A stretch of 64,000 nucleotides of DNA from Epiperipatus broadwayi (taxonomy: Eukaryota; Onychophora; Udeonychophora; Euonychophora; Peripatidae). The stretch is taken from the NCBI GenBank assembly GCA_028023455.1, contig JAQFVV010000021.1, positions 3,367,853-3,431,852 on the forward strand, given 5' to 3'. Below the pieces are notes generated by a model that was not told the origin of the DNA, searched no databases, and saw only the letters and a list, made by a program, of their open reading frames with translations. Position 1 is the stretch's first letter. Each line of letters opens with the position of its first letter. This document shows, piece by piece, positions 1-10,460 of the stretch. The translations under genes and the position numbers were made by a program.

Positions 1-1168
1 CCCTATATAACTTTTCCTATATTTACTCTGAGAAAGTTTATATTCTTTTTTTTATATTTTTAAAAAAAAAAAATACAGGTGCATAATTTAATCTTATTTA
101 TCATTATTATTATTTCCAGACAATTCTTGGTGAATAAAACATATTTTAACGTATGTAACTACATTACTTGTAAAGGCAGACAATATTGAGAAAGAGCGCA
201 AAAATGTTTCTAGTTGATTTTCCTTGGTTTCAAAATATTTCTTTCAATTATTTTTTTTTTCTTTCTATACCAAGAAAATATCAATAAATGACATAAAGTT
301 AATAAATAATTAATCTTTTCTTGGAAATCGCTTCTTTTCCTTAATTTAGATATAATATAATTTTTCGTGACTCTTTTAGTTACATCTGTCATTTTTGAAC
401 TTTAGCATGAGACAATAAATTTTTAAGTATAAAAGGTCTTTAAATAGGTAGATGGCCAAGAAAATCAGGATATCTTATCAAAAAATTTAGCCACACATTA
501 TATTATTAAAATTTTACTTTGATTACATTTATTTCTGCAAAATAAAATGAAAAAATTGAGTTACCAAATTTCAGCACTGTTCCTTCCTTGAAAACTAAAA
601 GCAGACTATATATATTTTTTTTTTTTTACTTTAGCGACCTCTTCCAGAAAAATAATCATTTGATTATAACATAAACAAAAGAAAGGAAAAACCTATTACA
701 ATCATATAGTTTTAGTATTATTTACCTGGATTACAAAGTAATTTGATAATATAAAAAATAATAATAAATACATTAAATTAACAATCAGTGATGTATAATT
801 CTTTAAACATTATATTATTATTTTTTTTTACAAAAGGAAATTACCAGAAGTTATTGTGCTTTATGATAAGACACTCATCTACTCCCCTCTCTACCCATCC
901 AAAATCAATTACTGTTCAGCTTTTATACCATATTAATTTGCTCTAATTATTAATATCTCAATTAAATTATTCATGTTATCTCTTTTAAAATGACATTGAG
1001 TTATTAAATCTATTAGTTATTCACCCAAAACATGCCAAAGTGAGTGAATAGCATACTTTATTAATCAATTATTACTATTATTATTTTATCTTTTTATTTC
1101 TTTAAAGAATAGCATTGTTTTCCTGCAGAAACAATGCCAAGTAAACCAAGTGTCAATAACACTAGGTT

Positions 1169-1171
<3 letters not shown>
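1..1171. other. AT-rich sequence, no recognised feature
   Basis: Homopolymer A and T runs and short AT repeats. I see no coding potential, tRNA-like boxes or clear transposon end. The short ORF on the minus strand at 210-392 is low-complexity and Lys/Ile/Asn-rich, as expected by chance at this base composition. Confidence 0.6.

Positions 1172-1236
<65 letters not shown>
1172..1236. repeat. (AT)n microsatellite
   Basis: About 65 bp of uninterrupted alternating AT, seen directly. Similar shorter AT tracts are scattered through the window, for example near 4445, 7057, 18178, 22545, 39838 and 45843. Confidence 0.97.
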
Positions 1237-1238
<2 letters not shown>

Positions 1239-1439
1239 CCAACTTCCACAAAAAAATAAAGATAAAAAAACTTCCTTTTGTTAAAACAGAAGTATTGATA
1301 GTAGCTTTGATAAAAATTTTAAAAAAATTTAAAGAAAATTTAAAGATTTTGATTATACTATATACTATAAAAAGCTTTGAGCATATAAGTGATCAATTTC
1401 ATAAATACTTGTGTATCTGGATTTATGCACAAGTAGATA

Positions 1440-2080
1440 TATATAATATAAAGAGCATTCTAATAGCTCTAAACAGCTTTTTTTATGATAAATGCTACAA
1501 GAGAAAGCATTCAAATCATCTTTAGCTAAGATTACTTTTTCTTATATTATTTATCATAAAAAATAAGATTGTTTAGAGTTATTGGAATGCTCTTTATATT
1601 ACATATTGGTAAATGCAAGCTATATAGTCATGTGGCATATAACATGATTTTATTACTATTATTATTTTCCTGTTTGGGGTTTTGGCTAAATTAAATTGTA
1701 AAGCACATTAATCTATGGGATTTCTGAATTAAGTTCAGACTCATATGATTATTTCAGTTGGAGAGCTAAATTTAAAGACTTGTAGAGATCTAAAAATTTT
1801 AGATTTTCTTAAGAGTTAATTTTTAGATAAATGCTTATCTTGAGTTAGTTTTTTAAATCTGGTATTCTAGTCAGTCACTGAAAAAAGCCATAGCTTGAAA
1901 CTGGTTTGGGAATGGAGACAATCCTAGATAAAGATAATTTGAATGCTTTCTGTTGTAGCATTTATCATAAAAAATAAGCTTGTTTAGAGCTATTAGAGTG
2001 CTCTTTATATTACATATTGGTAAATCCAAGCTATACAGGTCATGTGACATACAACATGATTTTATTACTATTATATGGTA
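1440..2080 (+). mobile_element. Fold-back element with duplicated right arm and hammerhead remnant
   Basis: The left arm (about 1447-1520) reads agagcattctaatagctc. Its inverted copy appears twice on the right, at about 1545-1660 and 1955-2075. Both right copies continue into the same tail ending in CATGTGNCATA and ACATGATTTTATTACTATTAT. Between them lies an internal segment (about 1715-1950) that aligns with 50850-51090 and, inverted, with 35690-35790. That segment carries a hammerhead-like motif near 1870-1925. The whole therefore looks like an inverted-repeat element whose right arm was duplicated together with the internal ribozyme segment. No transposase is present. I could not define a target-site duplication. 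Confidence 0.7.
1862..1925 (+). ncRNA. Decayed type I hammerhead ribozyme motif
   Basis: The order is CTGAAAA (core CTGANGA with G8 changed to A), then AAGC-CATA-GCTT (a four-base-pair stem II with a CATA loop), then GAAA, then CTGGTT, giving a two-base-pair stem III and a GTT cleavage triplet. Stem I pairs only over three positions next to the core. The loss of G8 predicts an inactive ribozyme. The identification rests on matching element order and on homology of the flanks to better preserved copies at 3771 and 51017. Confidence 0.6.
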
Positions 2081-2693
2081 ATGTTTTTGAGCAGAGTATC
2101 ACATCAATGCATTGTGGCATTGTGATTGTCGTAAAGTTTGTTCTATGACATTGTGTCAGCTTAGGGCCATAAATGTTATAACTTGGCATTGATTGTTGCA
2201 ATATATTGCTGATAATTTTATATTTAATTCTCACTTTTGTTCCAAGATGATAAATGGACTTAAAATTTATAAGAATTTATGAATTTTGGTGGATATTGTG
2301 AGTATTATTTTAGAAAAAAAAAGGCAGTTTTTCTATTATCTTTTTTGTTTTAAAAAATATCTTTGTCAATTTTAAGCTTAATATTATTATAAAAATGAAA
2401 TATAGTTTATGTTTAATAACAAAAACATGTTTTATGAAGTATCTAAATAAAATAGTTAAAAATAAGAATATATTTTTTATTCTATTGAAGTAATCTTTCT
2501 ATATATTTGACACGATAAGTTTGTTGCTTAAAAATACTTCATTATTTTAGTTATTTGGGAAGACATTTTTACTAATAAATATTCAAAAAATATTTTTATT
2601 TTGGCTTAAATTGTATTCAAACTAAGGGCTACCTACATAAAAAATTACCCTCATAGTTTGGGACTTAATTAAGATTAATGGAATGCAGAAGTT
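2081..2693. other. AT-rich sequence, no recognised feature
   Basis: No coding, RNA or repeat signal that I can support. The minus-strand ORF overlapping 2040-2234 shares sequence with the end of the preceding repeat and is not a gene candidate. Confidence 0.5.
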
Positions 2694-3428
2694 TTAACCT
2701 CTTTTTTTTGCTGATTATTTTATTGGCTGGGTGAGGTAAAAGTCAAAACTTTTAATTGGTCAATTCACAAAATAAAGTGTCAAAACACAAATTCAATCAT
2801 CAAAATATACTCATCTTTTAATATTATATTCACTTTAGTTTCATTTATAAAAAGTATATTAATAATTTGTCAGATTATGAAAGTGAATGAAAGTTTTTTC
2901 AAAAATAAATTTCTCTTTATAATTATAAAAATATTTGTAAGCGGATATGTAAAATAAATATTATTGACCAACAAAAACGTTTTATGACATGGGTGATTTA
3001 TTTGCCAATTTGTACGCTGCAAAAAAAGTAAATAATTTTGTTAAAGTCTTAACTATTTTTCTAAAATAATTTTATTTTTAGCATATTTTATCAAAATAAT
3101 TTATAATTTGTCAAAAAATATGTTTAAAATGGTCTAAAACATTTGTTTATCATTTTCAAAATTAAACAAAAACAAATCATAACTTTTCAACCATTTTCTT
3201 TGTTGTTGAAATGTAACAGCCAATAAGATTCAAGAAGTGACCACCCACTTCTTTTGTAAAAGTTTCAAGACCATTTTATTGATTTTTCACTTGTAAAATA
3301 ATTCAAGAAAGGGCAGCATCTTACAAAACTTTTTCTAATTTTTCAAATGATGGTAAAATCTTAACTGTAACATTAAAAGTGATGGAATTTGAATGGTCGG
3401 AAGCGGTGTCAAATCGTCACATTTTTAA
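2694..3428 (-). mobile_element. piggyBac-like MITE, older copy with TTAA at both ends
   Basis: TTAA occurs at 2694-2697 and 3425-3428. The interior aligns in inverted orientation with the element at 46290-47052. Shared segments include TTTTAATTGG near 2750, AATTTGTCAGATTATGAAAG near 2865 and ATTTTTCACTTGTAAAATAA near 3282. The left end, TTAACCTCTTTTTTTTGC, matches the inverted right end of the other copy. No transposase ORF is present, so it is non-autonomous. TTAA target choice is characteristic of piggyBac. The superfamily call is inference, because the terminal repeats are short and diverged. Confidence 0.5.
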
Positions 3429-3739
3429 CTGTGACTAGCAACTCATGCATTAAAGCTCACCTTCTTTGAATAATCATATTTACAAAACAATATCTAATTA
3501 AAAATGTTTATAAAGTCTATATTATTTTTCAATAAAAAAATATATTATTTGTAACATATTTTTATTTGTATTTAAAATAATGCATGCATCTTTATTTAAG
3601 AATTTTATAATCAAGAAAGTCAATATGTTTCTTTTTTTAAAAAAAAAAAGATATCTATTTTCATACTGTTAGTTTGCGATATATTTTTCTTTTACTACTT
3701 CTATGCCATCTATTATAATCTTTAGTAACTAATAGATGC

Positions 3740-4020
3740 CAAATGACAATGTTTAATAAATCTCTATTCTATTCAATATCCGAGACTGGTTTCAAGCTTA
3801 TGGCTTTCATCAATAGGAACCTTGGATTATGGAACAGTACACCTGGGCATTTAGGATCTAATATATCTTCCCAGGATAATAATTTATCAAGTACTATTTT
3901 CTATCATCTATTAATTATTAAAGCTACCAGTAGGTGGCATAGGAGTGGTAAAATAAAAATGTCTGCTGCTAAAATAGCAATATAAGTTAGAACCATGTGA
4001 TATAGTAATGTGATAAAATT
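3740..4020 (-). repeat. Hammerhead-bearing dispersed repeat
   Basis: On the minus strand this copy shares its order with those at 31451 and 23327: an AT-rich leader, a segment with TTAGATCCTAA and CCAGGTGTACTG, the ribozyme, then a tail with GGCATCTATTAGTTAC. The 80-codon ORF on the opposite strand (3743-3985) lies across the ribozyme and is not credible as a protein. The boundaries are approximate. Confidence 0.6.
3771..3827 (-). ncRNA. Type I hammerhead ribozyme, near-complete
   Basis: Read on the minus strand: outer stem I ATCCAA pairs with TTGAAT (one mismatch). The inner helix TTCCTA pairs imperfectly with TCGGAT. The core is TTGATGA, so C3 is changed to T. Stem II is AAGC-CATAA-GCTT, four perfect base pairs with a pentaloop. 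GAAA is followed by CCAGTC, with stem III AC/GT and a predicted cleavage after C at 3784. The single core change probably weakens or abolishes cleavage. Stem II differs from the copy at 31545 (TGGC/GCCA) by compensatory changes, which supports a formerly functional RNA structure. Confidence 0.7.
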
Positions 4021-4590
4021 AGTGTGTCTGATAAATCTAGTGAATTGGATTTATTGTTAATAACACTTTTTCACACTACTAAAATAAATTACTAATCTGA
4101 ATGATATTACTTATTTAGAATATTTTAAATCATTCTTGTACACAGTATAAGTAAAAATTATGATTAAAAAATAGTATTTAATTACAGTTACAATATTATG
4201 TCATGAAGTTATTAAATAGTGGAAAATACAGTTTTTTTTTAAAACTATATTACAATATGCATATCTCAGATATAGTTTTCAAAAATGCTGATTTATATAT
4301 GTCAGCATTATGAAAACTGACAACTGCCTCACGCAGTTATATAATATACTGTAAATATATATGTTGTGCTATGTTTTATTTCTGAAGACAGATAAAGTAA
4401 CCTTTCCTAGGCAGGAAAGCATAGAAATAGATGTTAACTGTACTATATATATATATATATTTTTAAACAATAAATATAATTTAACAAATACCATACTATC
4501 CATAAGTTTATATATAACTTTTTTGTTTTTATCACAAATAATTTTTTTTCAACTTAATAGTAAATAAATATTATTCTAACAGTAAGAATA
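4021..4590. other. AT-rich sequence with a small palindrome
   Basis: No gene seen. A small imperfect palindrome lies at about 4273-4320, with arms AGTTTTCAAAAATGCTGA and TCAGCATTATGAAAACT around TTTATATATG. A short AT microsatellite is at 4443-4460. Confidence 0.5.
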
Positions 4591-4865
4591 TTCTCACATC
4601 TATAAAAATAGTTTTCTGGGTTTAAATAGTAAAAATATTCTCATATCTATAAAAGTAGCTTTTGGAGTTTAAATCCTTGTAAGAACTTGAGTTTGAAGTA
4701 AAAAAAAGACCTCCTTTTTCTTGTTTAGCCTCAGGAAGATTGTCAATTAGTAGTAGTTGATAGTTTCCTGGCAACACCAAAAGCTAAATTTATCTCTATT
4801 TACATGGATATAATCTCTTAATTTCCATCCTTTATTCAAACTAATAATCCATGAAAAAATATAAT
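4590..4865 (+). repeat. Dispersed repeat R1, copy without SINE (empty site)
   Basis: It shares ordered blocks with 4930-5320 and 55925-56130, and inverted with 36600-36720: CTATAAAAATAG, TTGAGTTTGAAGT, GATTGTCAATTAG, AGTTTCCTGGCAACA, TTATCTCTATTTACATGGAT. It begins with a short internal duplication of about 47 bp. No coding capacity is visible and the class is unknown. It is useful because it shows the pre-insertion state of the SINE site at 5095. Confidence 0.7.
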
Positions 4866-4929
4866 TTAATATATACAACTCTCTCAAGAAGACAAATTAT
4901 TTTTTGCAGGACGTCAAAGAAAATATTAT

Positions 4930-5320
4930 TTTTTTACATTCTCATTTCTATAAAAATAGCTTTCTGTGTCTAAATCTTTATAAAAACTTGGGTTTGAAAT
5001 GAAAAAGGATTTCTTTTTACTTCAATAATACCAACAAAAGAGTTATTATAGGTTAATGGAGAAAACTAGTTTATTGTAAAGGATTGTCAATTAGCAAGCA
5101 TTGTTAGCCGAGAGGTTATCGCAGCTATCTTGCAAGCAAGTAGTTGGTTGCAGACGGTTGTGGGTTCGTGTCCCGGCTGATGCTATGACATATGAAAAAA
5201 AAAATTGTAGTAAGTGATATAGTTTTCTAGCAACATCAAAGGGTAAAGTTATCTCTGTTTTCATGGATATAACCTCATAATTTCCATTATTTACCAAACT
5301 AAAAATCCACAAAAAATATA
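4930..5320 (+). repeat. Dispersed repeat R1, copy interrupted by a SINE
   Basis: It aligns with the copy at 4590-4865 on both sides of the SINE at 5095-5204. The left part ends GATTGTCAATTAG. The right part resumes AATTGTAGTAAGTGATA and continues with the shared TAGCAACATCAAA and TTATCTCTGTTTTCATGGAT. Confidence 0.75.
5095..5204 (+). mobile_element. tRNA-derived SINE family S1
   Basis: The head is tRNA-like: an A-box-like TTAGCCGAGAGGTTATCGC at 5104-5122 and a B-box-like GGGTTCGTGTCCC at 5162-5174, suitable for RNA polymerase III. The tail GATGCTATGACATATG is followed by a short A tract, as expected of a LINE-mobilised SINE. The extra sequence between the anticodon region and the B box resembles a long variable arm. 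Flanking AATTAG and AATTGTAG form an imperfect target-site duplication. Other copies lie at 28496 (-) and 33037 (+). The 8291 copy shares the tail but has a different head. Confidence 0.85.
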
Positions 5321-5329
5321 ATTATATAT

Positions 5330-5750
5330 ATATTAATTCCTGATTAAATAGAACATGTAGACTTTTTTAAGTAAAGCATTTTTTTAAAAATATTATATAC
5401 ATTGTATTAAAAACATTACTTTTAAAAATGTAGACGTTACTCTATATATAAATTATTGTGTCATTTTATTATACCGAGGTCTAATTAAACAGATTTTGAT
5501 CACCATTCATCACATTGTTTATCTGGAATCAATTAATTATGATGGCTGCATATCCTATCTGCAGTTTTATTTTTTATTTTTCAGATAAAGAGCTCATGTC
5601 TATAGAAAATAAAATAATCAAAATTAACACACACATATACATAATCTTGAAATTTCTATAAAATATTTTAAAAAGCTCCATAGAACATATTGATAAACAT
5701 GCTGCTGCAACCTTGTTGATATATTAGCTTTCGTTTCCCCATAATATAGG
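5330..5750. other. AT-rich sequence, no recognised feature
   Basis: No gene or repeat that I can support, apart from simple AT tracts. Confidence 0.5.
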
Positions 5751-5756
5751 AAATCT

Positions 5757-5954
5757 AAAATGGAATCTCAGGTTAATACAGTATTTTTTAATCACGAGAA
5801 AATTAGTGGACATGAATGTTTTCCTCAAATGATTAGCGCTATTTGCAATGAGCCTAATGATAGGAAGAGGAAGTTGAAAAAGGCTTGGTTTATTGCTAAG
5901 TCTAATGACATCATTTATCAATGTAATACGAGTGTTCCATTGAGCATGCACTGA
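5757..5954 (+). pseudogene. Penelope-like element C-terminal fragment (GIY-YIG/C-terminal region)
   Basis: The 64-codon open frame at 5760-5954 ends in TGA and resembles the C-terminus of the PLE at 62628-62830 (minus strand). Shared spaced residues are S-x-H-E-C, then I/V-C-x-E, then D-x-K-R-K-L/I-K-K/E-A-W/L-F-I, then N-D. In PLEs this segment lies downstream of the GIY-YIG endonuclease motif and ends the protein. No reverse transcriptase or GIY-YIG core is recognisable upstream, so this is a 5'-truncated or eroded insertion. The overlapping minus-strand ORF (5724-5951) is its shadow. The family assignment is by eye and depends on the alignment with the second copy. Confidence 0.65.
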
Positions 5955-6240
5955 AATATTAATCGTTCATTTTAAATTAGTCACCATGAATCTGGAATAC
6001 AGTACCAAAAACATTGGTGAAATAGTATTTATTTTTATTTGAAAATATTTTACTCTGTGTAATATTTATATATGTGTTGGATATTTACATTTGAAACAGA
6101 GTTGGTTATTTGTTTATTTACTAAAAAAAAAATTAATTTCAAAGTAAAAAATATAATAAGTAAATACTAGAATACTTGAAAAATCACTTATTATAGCTAG
6201 TGAGCATGTTAAATGCTTCTATTTTTCAGTTGATTCATTA
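5955..6240. other. AT-rich sequence, no recognised feature
   Basis: It may contain the 3' end of the PLE fragment, but I found no terminal motif or hammerhead core here. Confidence 0.4.
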
Positions 6241-6590
6241 TCAAATAGTATCCTTTTGTCAGTCATTTTCATCTTTTTTTAAACTCAACACTGAATAGTT
6301 TTAGGGTTAGTCATGTCAGCCATTTTATTACCAGGAAAACAGTTTGATCTGAACATTTTTAAGATTGGTCATGTCAGTCATTTTCATCTTTTTTTAAACT
6401 CAACACTGAATAGTTTTAGGGTTAGTCATGTCAGTCATTTTATTACCAGGAAAACAGTTTGAGCTGAACATTTTTAGGATTAGTCATGTCAATTATTTTC
6501 ATCTTTTTTTAAACTCAACACTGAATAGTTTTAGGGTTAGTCATGTCAGTCAATTTCATCTTTTCTTAAACTCAATACTGAACAAAAGTG
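6240..6590. repeat. Tandem repeat, 115-bp period
   Basis: CAGTCATTTTCATC and its variants start at 6260, 6375 and 6490, an exact 115-bp spacing, and a half-unit starts at 6546. Each unit contains ACTCAACACTGAATAG, GTTAGTCATGTCAG and ACCAGGAAAACAGTTTGA. The 69-codon ORF at 6428-6637 is a by-product of the repeat. Confidence 0.92.
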
Positions 6591-7558
6591 AAATTTTAAA
6601 CAAGATTCTAAAATGTAATAAGATAGTAACATGCTAAACTGAACTATATCATGTATGCAACAACAGATAAACAATAATTGAAATTATTTTTAAAAAATTT
6701 CTTGCTACAAAAATAGTAATTAAATATATTTTTTAGAAATTAAAACAGAACTTCCACACTTTCTTAATAATTGCTTGATGTTTTCATCTATTAAATTGAA
6801 ATTTTTAAATATTCTATTGATTAATAAAACTTATGATTACTTATAGAAATGATCAAAACATTAATATCAAGCAAATGTTTTATTGTATTATAATTTGAGT
6901 GATTTCTGTTACATGGAGTTGCTATAGAATAGTTTGTTCGGTGGTTATTCAAAGAAGACATGCTGATAAAATTCGTGTAAGGAATAACAACTGATTTGAT
7001 GTTTTAAATAAATTTTATTTAAGTTATCAATTTAGTTTAAGATTGATTAATATTTTAAATATATATATATATATATATGATTGTATGTTAATATATCAAA
7101 AGTATTTTTTAAGTAAAGCTACTCAGTTATTCTAGCATGAATGACAAATATTTAAACATCGTATGAGCCAAACAAAATATATGTATAGTGTGAGAGAACA
7201 GATTTATTTTACATTGGATAATAAATAATGATCTTATAGCTTGTATAATGTATTTGCAATAAAGAATCTAAAATACACATACAATTATATACAAATATTT
7301 TGGTCATATTTATTTTATATATAAATATTAAAAAGATATTCTTTATTTTATCTTATAATTTATGATTTATTATGACGTGGTTTAGAATATTTAAAAATAA
7401 TGCTATAATAATTTACTAACAGTATTTTAGTTTTTTATTATGCTCAATAATTTAGATATGAGTCATATCTAGGTAAAGCCTAATTTTTTTTAAATTTTTA
7501 GTCAGGCTTAGAATTTTTTTCGAATAGTTAGCTCCTAGACAACCTATGTAACCACACA
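6590..7558. other. AT-rich sequence, no recognised feature
   Basis: No coding or RNA-gene signal. A short AT microsatellite lies near 7058-7078. Confidence 0.5.
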
Positions 7559-7692
7559 ATCATCATCATCAACCATTATCAAACCACTGTAGGACAAAGG
7601 TCTCTCCAAGTTCAATCCATCTTCTCCGATCTTTAGTTTCTCTTCTCCACATCATCCCTGCACACTTTCTTATTTCATCCATCCATCTCACA
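7559..7692 (-). pseudogene. RTE LINE 3'-terminal fragment
   Basis: Reverse complement of the C-terminal coding end of the RTE elements at 13583-13978 and 59290-62293. It covers the region encoding the W-M-D-E-I-R-K segment through the terminal F-I-x-x-W segment and ends in an ATGATGATG-type microsatellite tail. It is heavily 5' truncated, as is usual for LINE insertions. Confidence 0.8.
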
Positions 7693-8290
7693 CAATATTG
7701 TCTGGTAAATGGGTGTCTATCTATTCTTAATTAGCATATAAAACAAAGATCAAAAGACATTTAAATCTTCATTGCCCATTAATTGGCAAATCACTTTTAC
7801 TATTTATCTATAAAAAGGCTGTTCTGCAGTGGGCTATTTAAAGTGGCTTCATTTTACCTTTTAAGTATATATTTTAATAGCAATAACCAAATAATTTCAA
7901 TTGCCCCTAATTTTAAAATTAATCTAATTTTTTTTTTTTTTTACTTGAAGTTTTAAAATATTTTCCTCGAATATTTAAATAATGCTTTTGCAAAAATTTT
8001 AAGTCAATATTTAAAATACTATTTTTATATTATCTAATCGACTAATAATTTTAAATATTTATTTTTAATATTTACATTTTTAGTCTTGAAGTTATTTTTA
8101 ATCCATTACTTTTTTTTTTCATTTGCTAATTTAATATACTAATGAAGTAAAATATTTTTTATTTATTTTTCTGTCTTTAATCTAATAATAAAAAAGAAAA
8201 AATTGTTTTTAATAGGTGTAAACTTTAATGGTTTTTTTAAATTTAATCTACACATCTTATATATATATATTTAAAAAAAACTTTTTTCCT
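7693..8290. other. AT-rich sequence, no recognised feature
   Basis: Dominated by A/T homopolymer runs. Nothing supportable was seen. Confidence 0.5.
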
Positions 8291-8381
8291 TTTTTTTTTT
8301 CATATGTCAAATGCGTTGACCGGGAGGCGAATCCGGGCCAGCTGTTTGGAAGGCAGCTATGCTAACCGCTAGGCTACCAAC
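8291..8381 (-). mobile_element. SINE with tRNA-Gly(UCC)-like head
   Basis: On the minus strand the head reads TAGCCTAGCGGTTAGCATAG (A box), GCTGCCTTCCAAACAGC (an anticodon arm with TCC) and GGATTCGCCTCCC (a degenerate B box), with GTTG/CAAC acceptor pairing. This closely resembles a metazoan tRNA-Gly(UCC). It is followed by ATTTGACATATG and about 11 A residues, the same tail as SINE family S1. The A-rich 3' end and missing canonical acceptor pairing argue for a SINE rather than a functional tRNA gene. I found no clear target-site duplication. Confidence 0.82.
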
Positions 8382-10083
8382 TATATAAATTAAAATTTAA
8401 AAAGTTTTAAACTTCAATGTGCGTAGCTTACAAGTATTTACAGAGTTTCTAGATTCATTGAATAACTGCAAAGAACACACTCTATGACCAATTCATTAAT
8501 CAGAGCAAATGTTTATTTGCAACTAACCCTTATACCTTTTACAGCTAATACAGTGAATTTAGTCACTGTTTCTTTTCTTCTTTTTTAACAAATAAAACTT
8601 TATTTTTTATTTAATTTTCATATTATCTGAAAAAATTATTTTAAATACCAGTTTGTTAAATAAAATAAAAGAGTAATAAATAAAAATAAATAGCACAATT
8701 CCTATTTAGTATTATGGGTAAATAAACTTATTTTTGATAAACTTACAAAAAGTTCATATTGTTAAAACAAATTTTAATAAAAAATACATTCAAGCACTGA
8801 AATCATTTTTTAGAATATTAAAACTTAACTTATAATTGCAAAATCAAAAAAATAATATTGAAGTCAGCATTTCCAAATAGCAGTAGACATTTTTTTTTAT
8901 TTTAACAATAGATACTTCGTGTTTGCCATAACAGATTACATTTCTCCTGAAAAAATATTTTCCAATAAAATCTGAATTTCCACATCTCTTAGTTACTGTA
9001 ATCTAAAAATTGAAATAATTTTGCAAAAAATAAGAATAAATAAATTATATGTAAAGTTACATTTTCCATTTTCACAAAAGCTACTACGCTTTGTTCATAA
9101 ATTTTCAATCAAATAATTTTTGACTAAAAACACTGAATGAATGCTTTATTTTTTTACTGACAGATAAATATTTAATATAATTTTACAAAAATATAAAAAA
9201 AAAAAAAATGAATAAATTATGTGTAAAGTGATATTTTTCAATTTTTCAAAGACAGAAATCAGTTTTGAAAAAGACAAAGTGATCTATATGTACTAAATAC
9301 TTTATGCATTTTTTGTAAAAATTAACTTTTGATCTTTCTGAATTAACTTTCCAGTATATGATGCTTATATCTACATATTTTAGCAAGACTTAATATCAAT
9401 CACACATATTTTAATTCAAGTTTTTGCTATCAAATGAATGAATTCTAGTATATTTTTCTATTTTCACTACTTTTATGCCACCTAATGATAATAGAATATG
9501 CTAATGGATAGAGATAAGTAAGCAAAATCATCTGATTACATGTTGGTCATGTGATGTTTTAATGATTCTAAACAAACATTGTAGAATAACACAAGTGAGT
9601 ACTCTAGACCCTATTATAATTTGCAGCCTCTAATGATATTCTGCATCCCAAGCAGACTAAATATATGAAAAGTCAACTGGTTTTAGGAAATCTTACTTTA
9701 AAATATTTATTCTGGGTTGCACATTTAAAATATATAATTTTAAAATATAATTATATATTATTATTACTATATATTTGATAGCTGCTTATTTAAATGGCTG
9801 TTAAAACTAATAGAATACATATAGGATAACTAATGATAGTTATAGTTAAGTTTTGTTTATAATATTATATATATATATGTCTGTGTGTAATATTTATAGA
9901 TTTTGAGAAGTATATTTATGATAAAATTTTATATTGTCTTTATAATTTATTTCTTTTCTTGCACCATTATAAGTGATAATATAGATATACATAAAATGAA
10001 AGACTGTTATTGTTTAGAAATATGTTTGAAGCACAAAAATAAAAACAGATGAATAAACAAATAAAAATACACCAATATATATA
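8382..10083. other. AT-rich sequence, no recognised gene
   Basis: No gene or intact element. A weak fragment near 9455-9560 (CACTACTTTTATGCCACC, GGTCATGTGATG) resembles the flank of the hammerhead repeats at 3690-3740 and 36090, but is too short to annotate separately. Confidence 0.5.
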
Positions 10084-10460
10084 TCATCATTTTCAATTTT
10101 TATCTGTCCACTCTAGGATAAAAATCTCTCTACGTTTGATCCAATTTCTTTGATTCTTTGCCTTGCTCTTTTCCTTGACAACCGGAAAACTCCTTTACTT
10201 CATCCATTCATTTTATTTGTGGGGTCTTTTCTAAGTCTTTCACACCCTCTTGGGGATCCACTTTAAGAGCTTCAACTGACCATCAAATTATCATCTTTTC
10301 TAGCAATGTCTCCAAACCAGTTTCACCATAGTCATTTAATTCTTTCAATGTTGTAAGGGGTATCTGTTAGTTCTCTCACCCTTATATTTCATTTTCTATT
10401 TCTTTTTATTACTCTCAATCTACATCTTTCCGTAACTTCTTGAATGGTCTGAACTCATCT
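10084..10460 (-). pseudogene. RTE LINE C-terminal fragment, diverged
   Basis: Translated on the minus strand with frameshifts and stops, this gives the RTE C-terminal series: an R-D/N-R-K segment, I-x-R-I-K, W-x-x-W-F/A-G, V-D-P-Q, D-L-E-K-T-P, K-W/x-M-D-E-V-K and a terminal F-I-L-E-W. It ends in ATGATGATAT. It is more diverged from the 13583 copy than the 62 kb copy is, suggesting an older or different RTE lineage. Confidence 0.7.

Noticed and set aside
3743-3985. 80-codon plus-strand ORF
   Set aside because: Runs antisense through a hammerhead repeat, with no family match.
5724-5951. 75-codon minus-strand ORF
   Set aside because: Antisense shadow of the PLE fragment on the plus strand.
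8313-8381. Functional tRNA-Gly(UCC) gene
   Set aside because: B box and acceptor stem deviate, and it carries the SINE tail plus A tract, so it is a SINE head.
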